The notes: a model not told the origin generated them from the sequence alone. A stretch of 64,000 bases of DNA from Caulobacter sp. Root343 (GCF_001425745.1 NZ_LMDF01000007.1:812617-876616), one strand, 5' to 3'. Shown: positions 48,538-56,945, counted from the first letter of the stretch. Translations and numbers: made by a program.

Positions 48538-50340
48538 TTAGTGGTTGTCGCGCGGCAGGCCCTTGGTCTGGGCGATGCGCTGATACTTCACGGCCGGCTC
48601 GAGCACCGCGCCGGTCTCCATCTGGCCGACAACGGCGCGCTGCATCTCCTGCCACGGCGTCTGGCTTTCCGGATAGGCGAAGCCGCCGGCCGCTTCGAGC
48701 GCCTTGCGCCGCTCGACGATCTCCGACGGCGAGACCAGAACGTCGACCCGCGACTTGCGCAGGTCGAACCGCACCTTGTCGCCGCTCTTCAGCAAGGCGA
48801 GGCCGCCGCCGGCCGCCGCCTCCGGCGAGGCGTTGAGGATCGACGGCGAGCCCGAGGTTCCCGACTGGCGACCGTCTCCGATGCAGGGCAGCTGGTGGAT
48901 GCCCTGTTTGATCAGGTAGTTGGGCGCGCGCATGTTCACGACCTCGGCCGCGCCCGGATAACCGATCGGGCCAGCGCCGCGCATGAACAGGATCGAATTG
49001 GCGGTGATGCCGACCGACGGATCGTCGATCCGGCGGTGGTAGTCCTCCGGCCCGTCGAACACGATCGCATCGCCCTCGAAGGCTTCCGGATCGTCCGGGT
49101 TCGACAGATAGCGGTCGCGGAACTCCTTGGCGATCACGCTGGTCTTCATGATGGCCGAGTTGAACAGGTTGCCGCGCATGACCACGAAGCCGGCGCGCTC
49201 GACCAGCGGCCGCGAGAACGGACGGATGACATCCTCGTCCTCGATCGGGGTCCCGCGATACTGCTCGCCGATGGTCTGGCCGGAGACGCACTTGGCGTCC
49301 TCGCGGATCAGGCCCTGCTCGATCAGCTGACCGAACACCGCGGGCACGCCGCCGGCGCGGTAATAGTCCTCGCCCAGATATTCGCCGGCCGGCTGCAGGT
49401 TGACCAGCAACGGCACCTCCTCGCCGGTCTGCTGCCAGTCGTCGATCGACAGTTCGACGCCGACGTGGCGCGCCAGGGCGTTCAAGTGGATCGGGGCGTT
49501 GGTCGAGCCGCCGATCGCCGAGTTGACGACAATGGCGTTCAGGAACGCCTCGCGGCTCAGGATGTCCGACGGCTTGAGATCCTCGTGGACCATGTCGACG
49601 ATGCGCAGGCCGGTGCGGTAGGCGTTTTCCTGACGGTCGCGATACGGCGCGGGAATCGCCGCCGAGCCGGGCAGCGACATGCCCAGGGCCTCGGTCAGCG
49701 AGTTCATGGTCGTGGCCGTGCCCATGGTGTTGCAGTAGCCGGTCGAGGGGGCCGAGCTGGCCACCAGCTTGATGAAGCCGGCATTGTCGATCTCGCCGGC
49801 CGCCAGCAGCTCGCGGGCTTTCCAGACGATGGTGCCCGAACCGGTGCGCTGACCCTTGTGCCAACCGTTCAGCATCGGGCCGACCGAAAGGGCGATGGCC
49901 GGGATGTTCACGGTCGCCGCCGCCATCAGACAGGCCGGCGTAGTCTTGTCGCAGCCGATCGTCAGCACCACGCCGTCCAGCGGGTAGCCGTAGAGCAGCT
50001 CCACGAGCCCCAGATACGAAAGATTGCGGTCCAGGCCCGCCGTCGGGCGCTTGCCGGTTTCCTGGATCGGATGGACCGGGAACTCCAGTACAATACCGCC
50101 GGCGCTGCGAATGCCTTCGCGCACCCGCTCGGCCAGCACCAGGTGATGGCGGTTGCACGGCGACAGGTCCGAGCCGGTCTGGGCGATGCCGATGATCGGG
50201 CGGCCAGACTGAAGTTCCTCCAGCGTCAGGCCGAAGTTCAAGTAGCGCTCCAGGTAGAGCGCCGTCATGTCGATATTGTCCGGATTGTCGAACCAGGCGC
50301 GCGAACGCAGGGCGCGGGGCGAAACAGGAGGAACGCTCAT
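48538..50340 (-). CDS. IlvD/Edd-family sugar-acid dehydratase (likely L-arabinonate dehydratase)
   Basis: A 600-residue Fe-S and Mg2+ dehydratase. Cluster and metal ligands lie in [38 protein letters not shown] and [15 protein letters not shown]. The typical [18 protein letters not shown] and [18 protein letters not shown] stretches follow. The length fits pentonate dehydratases (L-arabinonate, D-xylonate) rather than dihydroxyacid dehydratase. It would convert L-arabinonate to 2-keto-3-deoxy-L-arabinonate for the FAH-family enzyme at 51625. It is on the minus strand behind the GntR gene, with site A in its control region. Confidence 0.85.
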   Translation of the reverse strand: MSVPPVSPRALRSRAWFDNPDNIDMTALYLERYLNFGLTLEELQSGRPIIGIAQTGSDLSPCNRHHLVLAERVREGIRSAGGIVLEFPVHPIQETGKRPTAGLDRNLSYLGLVELLYGYPLDGVVLTIGCDKTTPACLMAAATVNIPAIALSVGPMLNGWHKGQRTGSGTIVWKARELLAAGEIDNAGFIKLVASSAPSTGYCNTMGTATTMNSLTEALGMSLPGSAAIPAPYRDRQENAYRTGLRIVDMVHEDLKPSDILSREAFLNAIVVNSAIGGSTNAPIHLNALARHVGVELSIDDWQQTGEEVPLLVNLQPAGEYLGEDYYRAGGVPAVFGQLIEQGLIREDAKCVSGQTIGEQYRGTPIEDEDVIRPFSRPLVERAGFVVMRGNLFNSAIMKTSVIAKEFRDRYLSNPDDPEAFEGDAIVFDGPEDYHRRIDDPSVGITANSILFMRGAGPIGYPGAAEVVNMRAPNYLIKQGIHQLPCIGDGRQSGTSGSPSILNASPEAAAGGGLALLKSGDKVRFDLRKSRVDVLVSPSEIVERRKALEAAGGFAYPESQTPWQEMQRAVVGQMETGAVLEPAVKYQRIAQTKGLPRDNH

Positions 50341-50452
50341 GACAATCCTTGAAGGCGATAGGCCTTGGCGACGACGGGAGGCGCGACCACCGACAAACGT
50401 TTAAACAAGGCGCAGAATCGCGCGCTTGTTCATTCGCGGCATCGCTTTATCG

Positions 50453-50467
50453 TATTTGTCTGACTAT
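50453..50467 (+). promoter_or_regulatory. Candidate GntR site A (TATTTGTCTGACTAT)
   Basis: Lies 113 bases before the dehydratase start. It is identical to site B (51584-51598) except at the central base. The GTC-n-GAC core has dyad symmetry of the FadR-type GntR kind. Confidence 0.65.
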
Positions 50468-50570
50468 ACCGCGCCGTCCGGAGCGTCAATCAGCGCCTGA
50501 CGCTTTGCGCGTAGGTCCTAAACACCGATCTTCGCCTCCGACACGCCGAGCAAAGGCCTTGTCCGAGGAT

Positions 50571-51335
50571 TTACGACTGGCGTCCCGGACGCCGCTCGAT
50601 CGCCGCGCGCGTATCGTCCAGCGCCAAGTTGACCAACCGCTCCATCGCCTGGCGCGCCTGATCCGCGCGCCCGGCCGCGATAGCGTCGAAGACCTTCCAA
50701 TGGTCGGGCATCGGATCGCGGGGCAGTTCGCGATCGCGCTGCTTGAAGATCGTCGTCCAGCGCACGGCCGCGCCGATGCTGCTGCTGAGCGTGCACAGCG
50801 GAGCGTTGCGGGTCGCTTCCAGGACGGTGTCGTGGAAGTCGCGGTCGGCCGCCTGTCCAGCTTCCGTGGCCAGGGTCTCGTGCTGCATGGCCACCAGAGC
50901 TGCCCGCATCCGCTCGAGCTGCGCATCGTCGCGGCGCTCGGCCGCCAGAGCCGCGGCGGCCGGCTCGACGATCATCCTTAGTTCGTAGAGCTCCTGCAGG
51001 AACGCCTCGCTCGGCTCCGATTCGAAAAACCAGGCCAGGACCTCGGGGTCCAGCAAGCTCCAACGGTGACGCGGACTGACTCGGGTTCCCGTCTTGGGCC
51101 GGCTCTCGACAAGACCCTTGGCGGCGAGAATCCGGATCGCCTCGCGATAGGCGCTGCGCGAGACATGCAATTTTTCGCTAGCGTCGATCTCGTTGTTCAG
51201 CACATCGCCGGGCTGGTGCTGTCCTGAGACGATCGCGATACCCAGGGCTCGCGCGATCGACCCATGGATACGACCGGAGAAGCCTTCCTCACGCTCGGCG
51301 TCGGCGCCAGCGCCCGCTTCCTTGGCCTTCGACAC
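50571..51335 (-). CDS. GntR-family (FadR subfamily) transcriptional regulator
   Basis: A 254-residue regulator. The winged helix is at residues 20-90 (GRIHGSIARALGIAIVSGQHQPGDVLNNEIDASEKLHVSRSAYREAIRILAAKGLVESRPKTGTRVSPR). The FCD effector domain follows (LYELRMIVEPAAAALAAERRDD... DRDFHDTVLEATRNAPL), with the Asp and His residues that bind a metal and a carboxylate ligand. It lies between the two arms of the arabinose acid pathway and is the obvious candidate to bind the TTTGTCnGAC sites. The effector is probably a sugar acid such as L-arabinonate or its keto-deoxy product. Confidence 0.9.
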   Translation of the reverse strand: MSKAKEAGAGADAEREEGFSGRIHGSIARALGIAIVSGQHQPGDVLNNEIDASEKLHVSRSAYREAIRILAAKGLVESRPKTGTRVSPRHRWSLLDPEVLAWFFESEPSEAFLQELYELRMIVEPAAAALAAERRDDAQLERMRAALVAMQHETLATEAGQAADRDFHDTVLEATRNAPLCTLSSSIGAAVRWTTIFKQRDRELPRDPMPDHWKVFDAIAAGRADQARQAMERLVNLALDDTRAAIERRPGRQS

Positions 51336-51402
51336 GCGTCTTTCGCTCCCTGCGACATCTACCGGCGCCCGTCTTGCGCCTCGGCGGCGACTCTAGCGAG
51401 AC

Positions 51403-51417
51403 CAATTGTCCGAGAAC
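51403..51417 (+). promoter_or_regulatory. Candidate GntR site C (CAATTGTCCGAGAAC)
   Basis: A weaker match that keeps TTGTCCGAG, as in site E. It lies about 70 bases upstream of the GntR gene itself and could mediate autoregulation. Confidence 0.35.
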
Positions 51418-51583
51418 AAGCGAATTCGCCCCCACGCCGATATGCGCTTCGACGACGGAGAACGACGCAAATGTACGACGAATCCGACGATCGAACCTGC
51501 CGTGATGTCGCGCGGAGGCGTTCAGGGGCGGGTCTTGACCACGCCGACCACGAAACGCCGTTTGACAGACCGGCGCGTCGCGC

Positions 51584-51598
51584 TATTTGTCAGACTAT
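51584..51598 (+). promoter_or_regulatory. Candidate GntR site B (TATTTGTCAGACTAT)
   Basis: Ends 26 bases before the start codon of the FAH-family gene, where a bound repressor would block initiation. It matches site A at every position but the central one. Confidence 0.65.
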
Positions 51599-51624
51599 TA
51601 TACAGCTTCAGAAGGTCGTTCGCC

Positions 51625-52635
51625 GTGGTGTTCCGGTTCGTGCAATTGAAGACCTCGGGCGGCGCTCGACAGCTGGCCGCGTTGGACGACTCAGGGCGGG
51701 CGCGCAAGGTCGAGGTCGCCGACACTCTCTACGACCTTGCCCAGGCGGCGCTGCGGGTGAACGCCACCCTGGCCGAGGCCGCCCAGGCCCGTCCGCTGGG
51801 CGAGGACATCGACATCGCCGCCGCCTTGGCTGAGGGCCGCGTCCTGGCCCCGATCGACCATCCCGATCCCGCGCACTTACAGATGACCGGCACGGGCCTG
51901 ACCCACCTCGGCTCGGCCGAGGGCCGTGACAAGATGCACAAGGCGGCCCTCGCCCAGAAAGAAGGGGCGGGCGAACAGCTCACCGACTCCATGCGGATGT
52001 TCCTGATGGGCGTCGAAGGCGGCAAGCCCGCTCCTGGTCAGGAGGGCGTGCAGCCGGAATGGTTTTACAAGGGCGACGGCGGCCAGTTGGCCGGCCCGGG
52101 CCAGCCCCTCACCTCCCCCGCCTTCGCCAAGGACGGCGGCGAAGAACCCGAGATCGCCGGCGTCTATCTGATCGGTCCCGACGGGACGCCGCATCGCCTG
52201 GGCTTCTGCCTGGCCAACGAGTTCTCGGACCACGTGATCGAGCGCGGCAACTATCTGTGGCTGGCCCACTCCAAGCTGCGTCAGGCGGCGCTAGGCCCCG
52301 AGCTGCTGACCGGCGACCTTCCGGCCGATGTGCGCGGCGCCAGCCGCATCATCCGCGACGGCGCGACCGTCTGGGAAAAGCCGTTCCTGTCGGGCGAAGC
52401 GAACATGTCCCACACGATCGCCAATCTCGAGCATCACCACTTCAAGTACGACATCTTCCGCCGGCCCGGCGACGTGCACGTCCACTTCTTCGGCACCGCC
52501 ACCCTGTCGTTCTCGGAGGGCTTCCAGACGCAGGTCGGCGACGTGTTCGAGATCGAAGCCGCGCCGTTCCGTCACCCGGTCCGCAACCCCCTGGCCCAGG
52601 CTGCCGAGCGTCCGGTCACGGTGAAATCGCTGTGA
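51625..52635 (+). CDS. FAH-family protein of the AraD1/GguC type (candidate 2-keto-3-deoxy-L-arabinonate dehydratase)
   Basis: A 336-residue protein with the fumarylacetoacetate hydrolase fold in its C-terminal two thirds. Metal and active-site regions appear in PEIAGVYLIGPDGTPHRLGFCLANEFSDHVIERGNYLWLAHSK, and HHFKYDIFRRPGDVHVHFFGTATLSFSEGFQTQVGDVFEIEA lies near the end. AraD1/GguC-type members act on keto-deoxy sugar acids in sugar operons. The start is one of two adjacent GTG codons (51625 or 51628), with AGAAGG upstream; typical relatives begin near MRLVQF, which fits here. It is coupled to the next gene by a GTGA overlap. Confidence 0.75.
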   Translation: MVFRFVQLKTSGGARQLAALDDSGRARKVEVADTLYDLAQAALRVNATLAEAAQARPLGEDIDIAAALAEGRVLAPIDHPDPAHLQMTGTGLTHLGSAEGRDKMHKAALAQKEGAGEQLTDSMRMFLMGVEGGKPAPGQEGVQPEWFYKGDGGQLAGPGQPLTSPAFAKDGGEEPEIAGVYLIGPDGTPHRLGFCLANEFSDHVIERGNYLWLAHSKLRQAALGPELLTGDLPADVRGASRIIRDGATVWEKPFLSGEANMSHTIANLEHHHFKYDIFRRPGDVHVHFFGTATLSFSEGFQTQVGDVFEIEAAPFRHPVRNPLAQAAERPVTVKSL

Positions 52636-53558
52636 CGCCGATTCGTCTCGCGCTGGTTGGCCTGGGCAAGATCGCTCGCGACCAGCACCTGCCGTCCATC
52701 GCTGCCGATCCACGTTTCGAGCTGGTCGCCATCGTCAGCCGCAACGCGGAGTTGGACGGTGTCGCCCACTTCACCGCCCTGGCCGACCTGCTGGCCAGCG
52801 ACGTCGCGATCGACGCGGTCGCCCTGTGCACCCCGCCCCAACCGCGTCACGCCCTGGCGCACCTGGCGCTGGCGGCCGGCAAGCACGTGATGCTGGAAAA
52901 GCCCCCCGGCGCCACGCTCAGCGAGGTCGAGGACCTGCGCCTCGCCGCCGCCGCCCACGGCCTGACCCTGCAAACCACCTGGCACTCGCGCTACGCCGCC
53001 GGCGTCGAGCCTGCCCGCGCCTGGCTGGCCGAGCGCGCCGTCAAGGCCGTGCGGATCTTCTGGAAGGAAGATGTCCGCGTCTGGCATCCGGGTCAGGACT
53101 GGATCTGGGAGGCCGGCGGCCTGGGCGTCTTCGACCCCGCCATCAACGCCCTGTCGATCGTCACCCGGATCCTGCCACGCCCCTTCTTCCTGTCGCACGG
53201 CGTGCTGCACGTGCCGGAGAACCGCCAGTCGCCGATCCAGGCCGAGCTCGAATTTCGCGACGCGGCCAACGCGCCGATCCGCGCCGAGCTGGACTTCCTG
53301 CAAACCGGCCCGCAAAGCTGGGACATCGAAGTCGACACCGACGACGGCGCCCTGAAGCTGACCAATGGCGGGGCTAAGCTGTGGATCGACGGCCAGTTGA
53401 TCCATGAAGGGCCTGACCGTGAATATCCTGGGCTCTACGACGCCTTCGCCAAGCTGATCGCCGACGGCGCCAGCGACGTCGACGTCAGTCCGCTACGGCA
53501 CGTGGCCGACGCCTTCCTGCTCAGCGAGCGGGTCGCCGCGCCGGCCTTCGTCGAATAG
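52632..53558 (+). CDS. Gfo/Idh/MocA-family sugar 1-dehydrogenase (galactose/L-arabinose type)
   Basis: A 308-residue NAD(P)-dependent oxidoreductase. The Rossmann start is MTPIRLALVGLGKIARDQHLPSI, and the EKPPGATL motif at about residue 95 holds the catalytic Lys. The C-terminal sheet domain includes FWKEDVRVWHPGQDWIWEAGGLGVFDPAINAL. This matches D-galactose 1-dehydrogenase-like enzymes, many of which prefer L-arabinose. It would make L-arabinono-lactone, the first step of the non-phosphorylative route. The start is a GTG overlapping the stop of the FAH gene. No dedicated lactonase gene is found in this module. Confidence 0.82.
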   Translation: MTPIRLALVGLGKIARDQHLPSIAADPRFELVAIVSRNAELDGVAHFTALADLLASDVAIDAVALCTPPQPRHALAHLALAAGKHVMLEKPPGATLSEVEDLRLAAAAHGLTLQTTWHSRYAAGVEPARAWLAERAVKAVRIFWKEDVRVWHPGQDWIWEAGGLGVFDPAINALSIVTRILPRPFFLSHGVLHVPENRQSPIQAELEFRDAANAPIRAELDFLQTGPQSWDIEVDTDDGALKLTNGGAKLWIDGQLIHEGPDREYPGLYDAFAKLIADGASDVDVSPLRHVADAFLLSERVAAPAFVE

Positions 53559-53595
53559 ACGCCGACAAGAAAAGAACGACAGAGGGAGAAACACC

Positions 53596-54735
53596 ATGAA
53601 GCTGAAAACCGTCGCCCTTAGCAGCGCGCTCGCTCTCGTCGCCATCTCGTCGGCGAATGCCGCCGAGCTGTCGCGCAAGCCGTTCGGCAAGACGCCGTCC
53701 GGCGAGGCGGTCGAGGCGCTCACCTTGACCAACAGCCATGGCGTCAGCGCCACGGTGATCACCTACGGCGCCACGCTGCAGTCGCTGATCGGGCCGGATC
53801 GCGCCGGCAAGAAGGCCGACATCGCGCTCGGCTTCGCCGACGCCGCCGCCTACGCCAAGAACGCCAGCTATTTCGGCGCCTCGGTCGGCCGCTTCGCCAA
53901 CCGGATCGGCAAGGGCCGCTTCGCTCTCGACGGCAAGACCTACCAGCTGGCGCTGAACAACAATGGGGTCGCCGCCCTGCATGGCGGCGTGAAGGGCTTC
54001 GACAAGGTCATCTGGAAGGTGCTGTCGGCCAAGTCCGGTCCGACCGCCTCGGTGACCTTCGGCTATGTCAGCCCCGACGGCGAGGAAGGCTATCCCGGAA
54101 CCGTGACCGCCACGGCCACCTACGCCCTGGACGAGCAGAACAACCTGACGATCACCTACGGCGCGACGACCGACAAGCCGACTATCGTCAACATGACCAA
54201 CCACGCGCTGTTCAATGTCGCCGGCGAAGGTTCGGCCGAAGGCGCGATGGGCAACGTTCTGACCATTCCCGCCGACGGCTATACGCCGGTGGACAGCGAG
54301 CTGATCCCGACCGGGACCATCACCCCGGTGACCGGCACGCCCTTCGACTTCCGCACGCCCAAGGCCGTCGCGGCGCGGGTCCGCGACGCCCGCGATCCGC
54401 AGATGGTCATCGGCCGCGGCTACGACCACAATTACGTGCTGAACGGCAAGGCCGGCGGCGCGCCGCGGCTGGCCGCGCGCCTGGCCGACCCGAAGAGCGG
54501 CCGTGTTCTGGAGATCCTCAGCGACCAGCCGGGCATCCAGTTCTATTCCGGCAACTTCATCGACGGGACCATGGTCGGCAAGAGCGGCAAGATCTATCGC
54601 CAGGGCGACGGCATCGCGCTGGAGCCGCAGCACTTCCCCGACGCGCCGAACAAGCCGCAGTTCGCGCCAGTGCGCCTGGATCCGGGCCAGACCTATCGCA
54701 ATGTCATGGTCTTCAGACTGACCGTCGCGAAATAG
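53596..54735 (+). CDS. Aldose 1-epimerase (mutarotase), exported
   Basis: A 379-residue GalM-type enzyme that equilibrates sugar anomers. A signal peptide (MKLKTVALSSALALVAISSANAAE) places it in the periplasm. Catalytic and binding residues are seen in FANRIGKGRF, LHGGVKGFDK, VNMTNHALFNVAG (His), GYDHNYVL and GIALEPQHFPDAPN (catalytic Glu). GGGAG precedes the ATG at 53596. It is third in the operon after the sugar dehydrogenase, so it probably supplies the right anomer of L-arabinose or D-galactose for oxidation. Confidence 0.9.
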   Translation: MKLKTVALSSALALVAISSANAAELSRKPFGKTPSGEAVEALTLTNSHGVSATVITYGATLQSLIGPDRAGKKADIALGFADAAAYAKNASYFGASVGRFANRIGKGRFALDGKTYQLALNNNGVAALHGGVKGFDKVIWKVLSAKSGPTASVTFGYVSPDGEEGYPGTVTATATYALDEQNNLTITYGATTDKPTIVNMTNHALFNVAGEGSAEGAMGNVLTIPADGYTPVDSELIPTGTITPVTGTPFDFRTPKAVAARVRDARDPQMVIGRGYDHNYVLNGKAGGAPRLAARLADPKSGRVLEILSDQPGIQFYSGNFIDGTMVGKSGKIYRQGDGIALEPQHFPDAPNKPQFAPVRLDPGQTYRNVMVFRLTVAK

Positions 54736-54741
54736 CCTCGC

Positions 54742-55761
54742 CTACAGCTTGGTCACGTCGAGAAGCGCCCGGGCGAAAGCCTTGGGCGCTTCTTGCGGCA
54801 GGTTGTGGCCGATCCCGCCAGTGATCGTACGGTGCGCATAGCGGCCGACGAACTTCTTGGCGTAGGCGGCCGGATCAGGATGCGGCGCGCCGTTGGCGTC
54901 GCCCTCGAGCGTGATGGTCGGGACGGTGATGACCGGCGCCGTCGCCAGCCTCCGCTCCAAGACGTCGTAGCGGGCCTCGCCCTGGGCCAAACCGAGCCGC
55001 CAGCGGTAGTTGTGGATCGTGATCGCCACGTGGTCGGGGTTCTGTAGTGACGCCGCCGAGCGCGCGAAGGTCGTGTCGTCGAAGGCCCACTTCGGGGAGG
55101 CCAACTTCCAGATCAGCTTGGCGAAGGCTTCGCGGTTCTGCGCGTAACCCAGCTGGCCGCGCTCGGTGGCGAAATAGAACTGGTACCACCAGGACAGCTC
55201 CGCCTCGGGCGATAAGGGCTTGGCGCCCGCGGCCTGGCTGCCGATCAGGTAGCCGCTGACGGCGACCAGCGCCCTCACCCGCTCGGGCCATAGCGCCGCG
55301 ACGATATCGGCCGAGCGCGCGCCCCAGTCGAAGCCACCTAGGATCGCCGTCTTGATCCCCAGCGCGTCCATCAGCGCGACGACATCGCTGGCCAGCGCCG
55401 CCGGCTGGCCGTTTCGCATCGTGCCGTCCGACAGGAACCGCGTCTCGCCATAGCCGCGCAGATGCGGCGCGATCACCCGATGGCCGGCCGAGGCCAGGAT
55501 CGGCATGACCTCCGCGAAGCTGTGGATGTCGTAGGGCCACCCGTGCAGCAGGATCATCACCGGACCGTCGGCCGGGCCAGCCTCGGCGTAGGCGATGTTG
55601 AGGTCGCTGGCGTCAACCCGCTTCAGCGCGCCGAAGCCGGCCACGGCGGGCTTGGCGCGCGCCACGCCGGCGAACCCCGTCGCGGCGGACAAGGCCACCG
55701 CGGCGGCCAAAAGGCCGCGACGCGAGAAATGGGCTTCGGCTTGAGACGGAATTGGCGACAT
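54742..55761 (-). CDS. Alpha/beta hydrolase, epoxide-hydrolase-like, with Tat-type signal
   Basis: A 339-residue hydrolase. A Tat-like signal (HFSRRGLLAAAVALSAATGFAGVARA) indicates export. The fold marks are HGWPYDIHSF (oxyanion hole), GGFDWGARSA with an Asp nucleophile, and GGIGHNLPQEAP with the catalytic His. The Asp nucleophile and HGWP motif match epoxide hydrolases and haloalkane dehalogenases rather than Ser esterases. I prefer the ATG at 55761, which has GAGG seven bases upstream, over the ATG at 55773, which has none. It is divergent from a MarR gene whose likely operators lie between them. Confidence 0.8.
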   Translation of the reverse strand: MSPIPSQAEAHFSRRGLLAAAVALSAATGFAGVARAKPAVAGFGALKRVDASDLNIAYAEAGPADGPVMILLHGWPYDIHSFAEVMPILASAGHRVIAPHLRGYGETRFLSDGTMRNGQPAALASDVVALMDALGIKTAILGGFDWGARSADIVAALWPERVRALVAVSGYLIGSQAAGAKPLSPEAELSWWYQFYFATERGQLGYAQNREAFAKLIWKLASPKWAFDDTTFARSAASLQNPDHVAITIHNYRWRLGLAQGEARYDVLERRLATAPVITVPTITLEGDANGAPHPDPAAYAKKFVGRYAHRTITGGIGHNLPQEAPKAFARALLDVTKL

Positions 55762-55783
55762 TGCGGGCCTCATTAATAACGGA

Positions 55784-55798
55784 ACCGATTAGATCGGT
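55784..55798. promoter_or_regulatory. MarR operator 1 (ACCGATTAGATCGGT)
   Basis: A perfect dyad (ACCGAT-N3-ATCGGT) 11 bases outside the longer hydrolase frame and 23 bases from the chosen ATG. A bound repressor would block hydrolase transcription. Confidence 0.65.
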
Positions 55799-55835
55799 AG
55801 CGATATATAATCGTGCTCATTCCGCGTCAACTCTT

Positions 55836-55850
55836 TCCGATTTAATCGGA
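55836..55850. promoter_or_regulatory. MarR operator 2 (TCCGATTTAATCGGA)
   Basis: A perfect dyad sharing CCGATTnnATCGG with operator 1, 52 bases away (five helical turns, same face). It lies 40 bases before the marR start, giving autoregulation. Confidence 0.65.
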
Positions 55851-55890
55851 TCCGCTATATATAGAACCAACCAAACTGACCGAGGCTGCC

Positions 55891-56358
55891 ATGAAATCCG
55901 ACGCTCCCAAGAAGACCGGCGACGTCAAGCTCGCCGACTTCATGTGCTTCGCGATCTATTCGGCGAACCTCGCCTATGGCCGCGCCTATCGCCCGATCCT
56001 CGAGGAACTGGGCGTCACCTACACCCAGTGGATCATCATCGTGGCGCTGTGGGAGCAGGACAATCAGACGGTGGGCGGCCTGGGCGAGAAGCTCTTCCTG
56101 GAGTCCAATACTCTGACGCCGATCCTGAAGAAGCTGGAAGAACTGGGCTTCCTCAACCGCCGACGGGATCCCGCCGACGAGCGCCAGGTCCTGGTCAATC
56201 TGACCGACGCCGGCCGCGCGTTGCGCAACAAGGGCGTGCAGAAGAACCTGGTGGCCGCCTCGGGCCTGACGCCGGAGGAGTTCCAGACCGTCCAAAAGAT
56301 GGTCGCCCGCCTGCGCGACAACCTGATCGAGCATGCCAAGGACACCAGCGGCGCTTGA
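55891..56358 (+). CDS. MarR-family regulator, OhrR-like
   Basis: A 155-residue winged-helix repressor. The N terminus VKLADFMCFAIYSANLAYGRAYRPIL has a Cys at position 19 and the Tyr residues conserved in OhrR, where the Cys senses organic peroxide. The DNA-binding part is QTVGGLGEKLFLESNTLTPILKKLEELGFLNRRRDPADERQVLVNLTDAG. The start is the ATG at 55891. It should bind the two CCGATT palindromes upstream and thereby control the divergent hydrolase. A redox signal is probable but not certain, since no ohr gene is adjacent. Confidence 0.85.
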   Translation: MKSDAPKKTGDVKLADFMCFAIYSANLAYGRAYRPILEELGVTYTQWIIIVALWEQDNQTVGGLGEKLFLESNTLTPILKKLEELGFLNRRRDPADERQVLVNLTDAGRALRNKGVQKNLVAASGLTPEEFQTVQKMVARLRDNLIEHAKDTSGA

Positions 56359-56459
56359 TGCGGCGCCCGGCGCCGCGATCGCTAGCATCCGGCCGCCATT
56401 GCGACATGCTCAGGTCAATCCGCTTGATCCAGGACAGGGCCGACCGTCTGCTGGTCTTC

Positions 56460-56543
56460 GCTCTCGCGGGAGAGATCGGGCCCAGGCCCGGCGCTGAAGG
56501 CGAAACCGCCCCGGAAACGCTCAAGCAGAAGGACCGCGCGAGC
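56460..56543 (+). ncRNA. Glycine riboswitch, aptamer 1
   Basis: P1 is formed by GCTC-t-CGCGG (56460-56469) and CCGCG-c-GAGC (56534-56543). The core has GGAGAGA (56469-56475), a P2 stem CGGGCC/GGCCCG, GCTGAAGGCGAAA, and GGAAACGCTCAAGCAGAAGGACCG-like conserved bases (56513-56535). These match the conserved GAGAG, CGAAGG and AAAGGAC elements of the glycine-binding aptamer. Together with the second aptamer it makes the usual tandem unit. Confidence 0.85.
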
Positions 56544-56550
56544 TTCTGAA

Positions 56551-56646
56551 CGCTGGAAAGCAGGGCCCGAAACGCCCTCGCCGAAGGAGCAAGGCGCCCC
56601 TCGCGATTGCCTGGGCCGCTGAATCTCTCAGGCGCCAAGGACAGCG
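56551..56646 (+). ncRNA. Glycine riboswitch, aptamer 2
   Basis: P1 pairs CGCTG (56551-56555) with CAGCG (56642-56646). P2 is AGGGC/GCCCT (56562-56578). The most conserved parts follow: CGCCGAAGGAGCAA (56580-56593) and TGAATCTCTCAGGCGCC plus AAGGACAG (56620-56644). The linker to aptamer 1 is seven bases, as in cooperative tandem glycine riboswitches. It points toward the TonB receptor gene that begins 300 bases downstream. Confidence 0.92.
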
Positions 56647-56945
56647 GGGGTGCGAAGGCGGGCCATCCTGGCGCGCCCTGCCCCTGTGTGCGCCATGCGA
56701 AACTGACCCAGCCTCTGCCCCCAGAAAAGACCTGCACAACCGCGAACGCGATCGTCGTCCTGACTTTCGCGGAACACACATTGCCAATACTGATCAGATA
56801 TATTGCCAATGATCATAAATTGAACATGCGTGCGCGCCGATTTGACTTTGTCATTATATCGACACCATCAGAGAAATTCTGAATTTACCTACGCCCACGC
56901 CACAGCAACGCTGACCTCAGTCAAAAAAGAGATCTGGGGATAGTC
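56647..56945 (+). promoter_or_regulatory. Gap between the glycine riboswitch and TonB receptor
   Basis: A 299-base stretch without a convincing gene. The first 120 bases are GC-rich. From about 56765 to 56885 it is clearly richer in A and T than its neighbours. It holds a direct repeat ATTGCCAAT at 56780 and 56802 (22 bases apart, each followed by GATCA) and an inverted repeat TCAGA-N5-TCTGA at 56868-56882. A separate promoter for the receptor may lie here. No clear terminator follows the riboswitch. Confidence 0.5.

Noticed and set aside
56360..56376. GCGGCGCC-C-GGCGCCGC palindrome as terminator of the marR gene
   Set aside because: The dyad is perfect but no T-tract follows; a terminator role cannot be supported.
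56650..56706. 18-residue frame just after aptamer 2, as the riboswitch-controlled gene
   Set aside because: It begins with GTG four bases after P1, has no ribosome site, and an Arg/Ala/Pro-rich product; not supported beyond chance.
56607..56882. 91-codon plus frame between riboswitch and receptor
   Set aside because: It starts inside aptamer 2, has no ribosome site and no protein-like composition.
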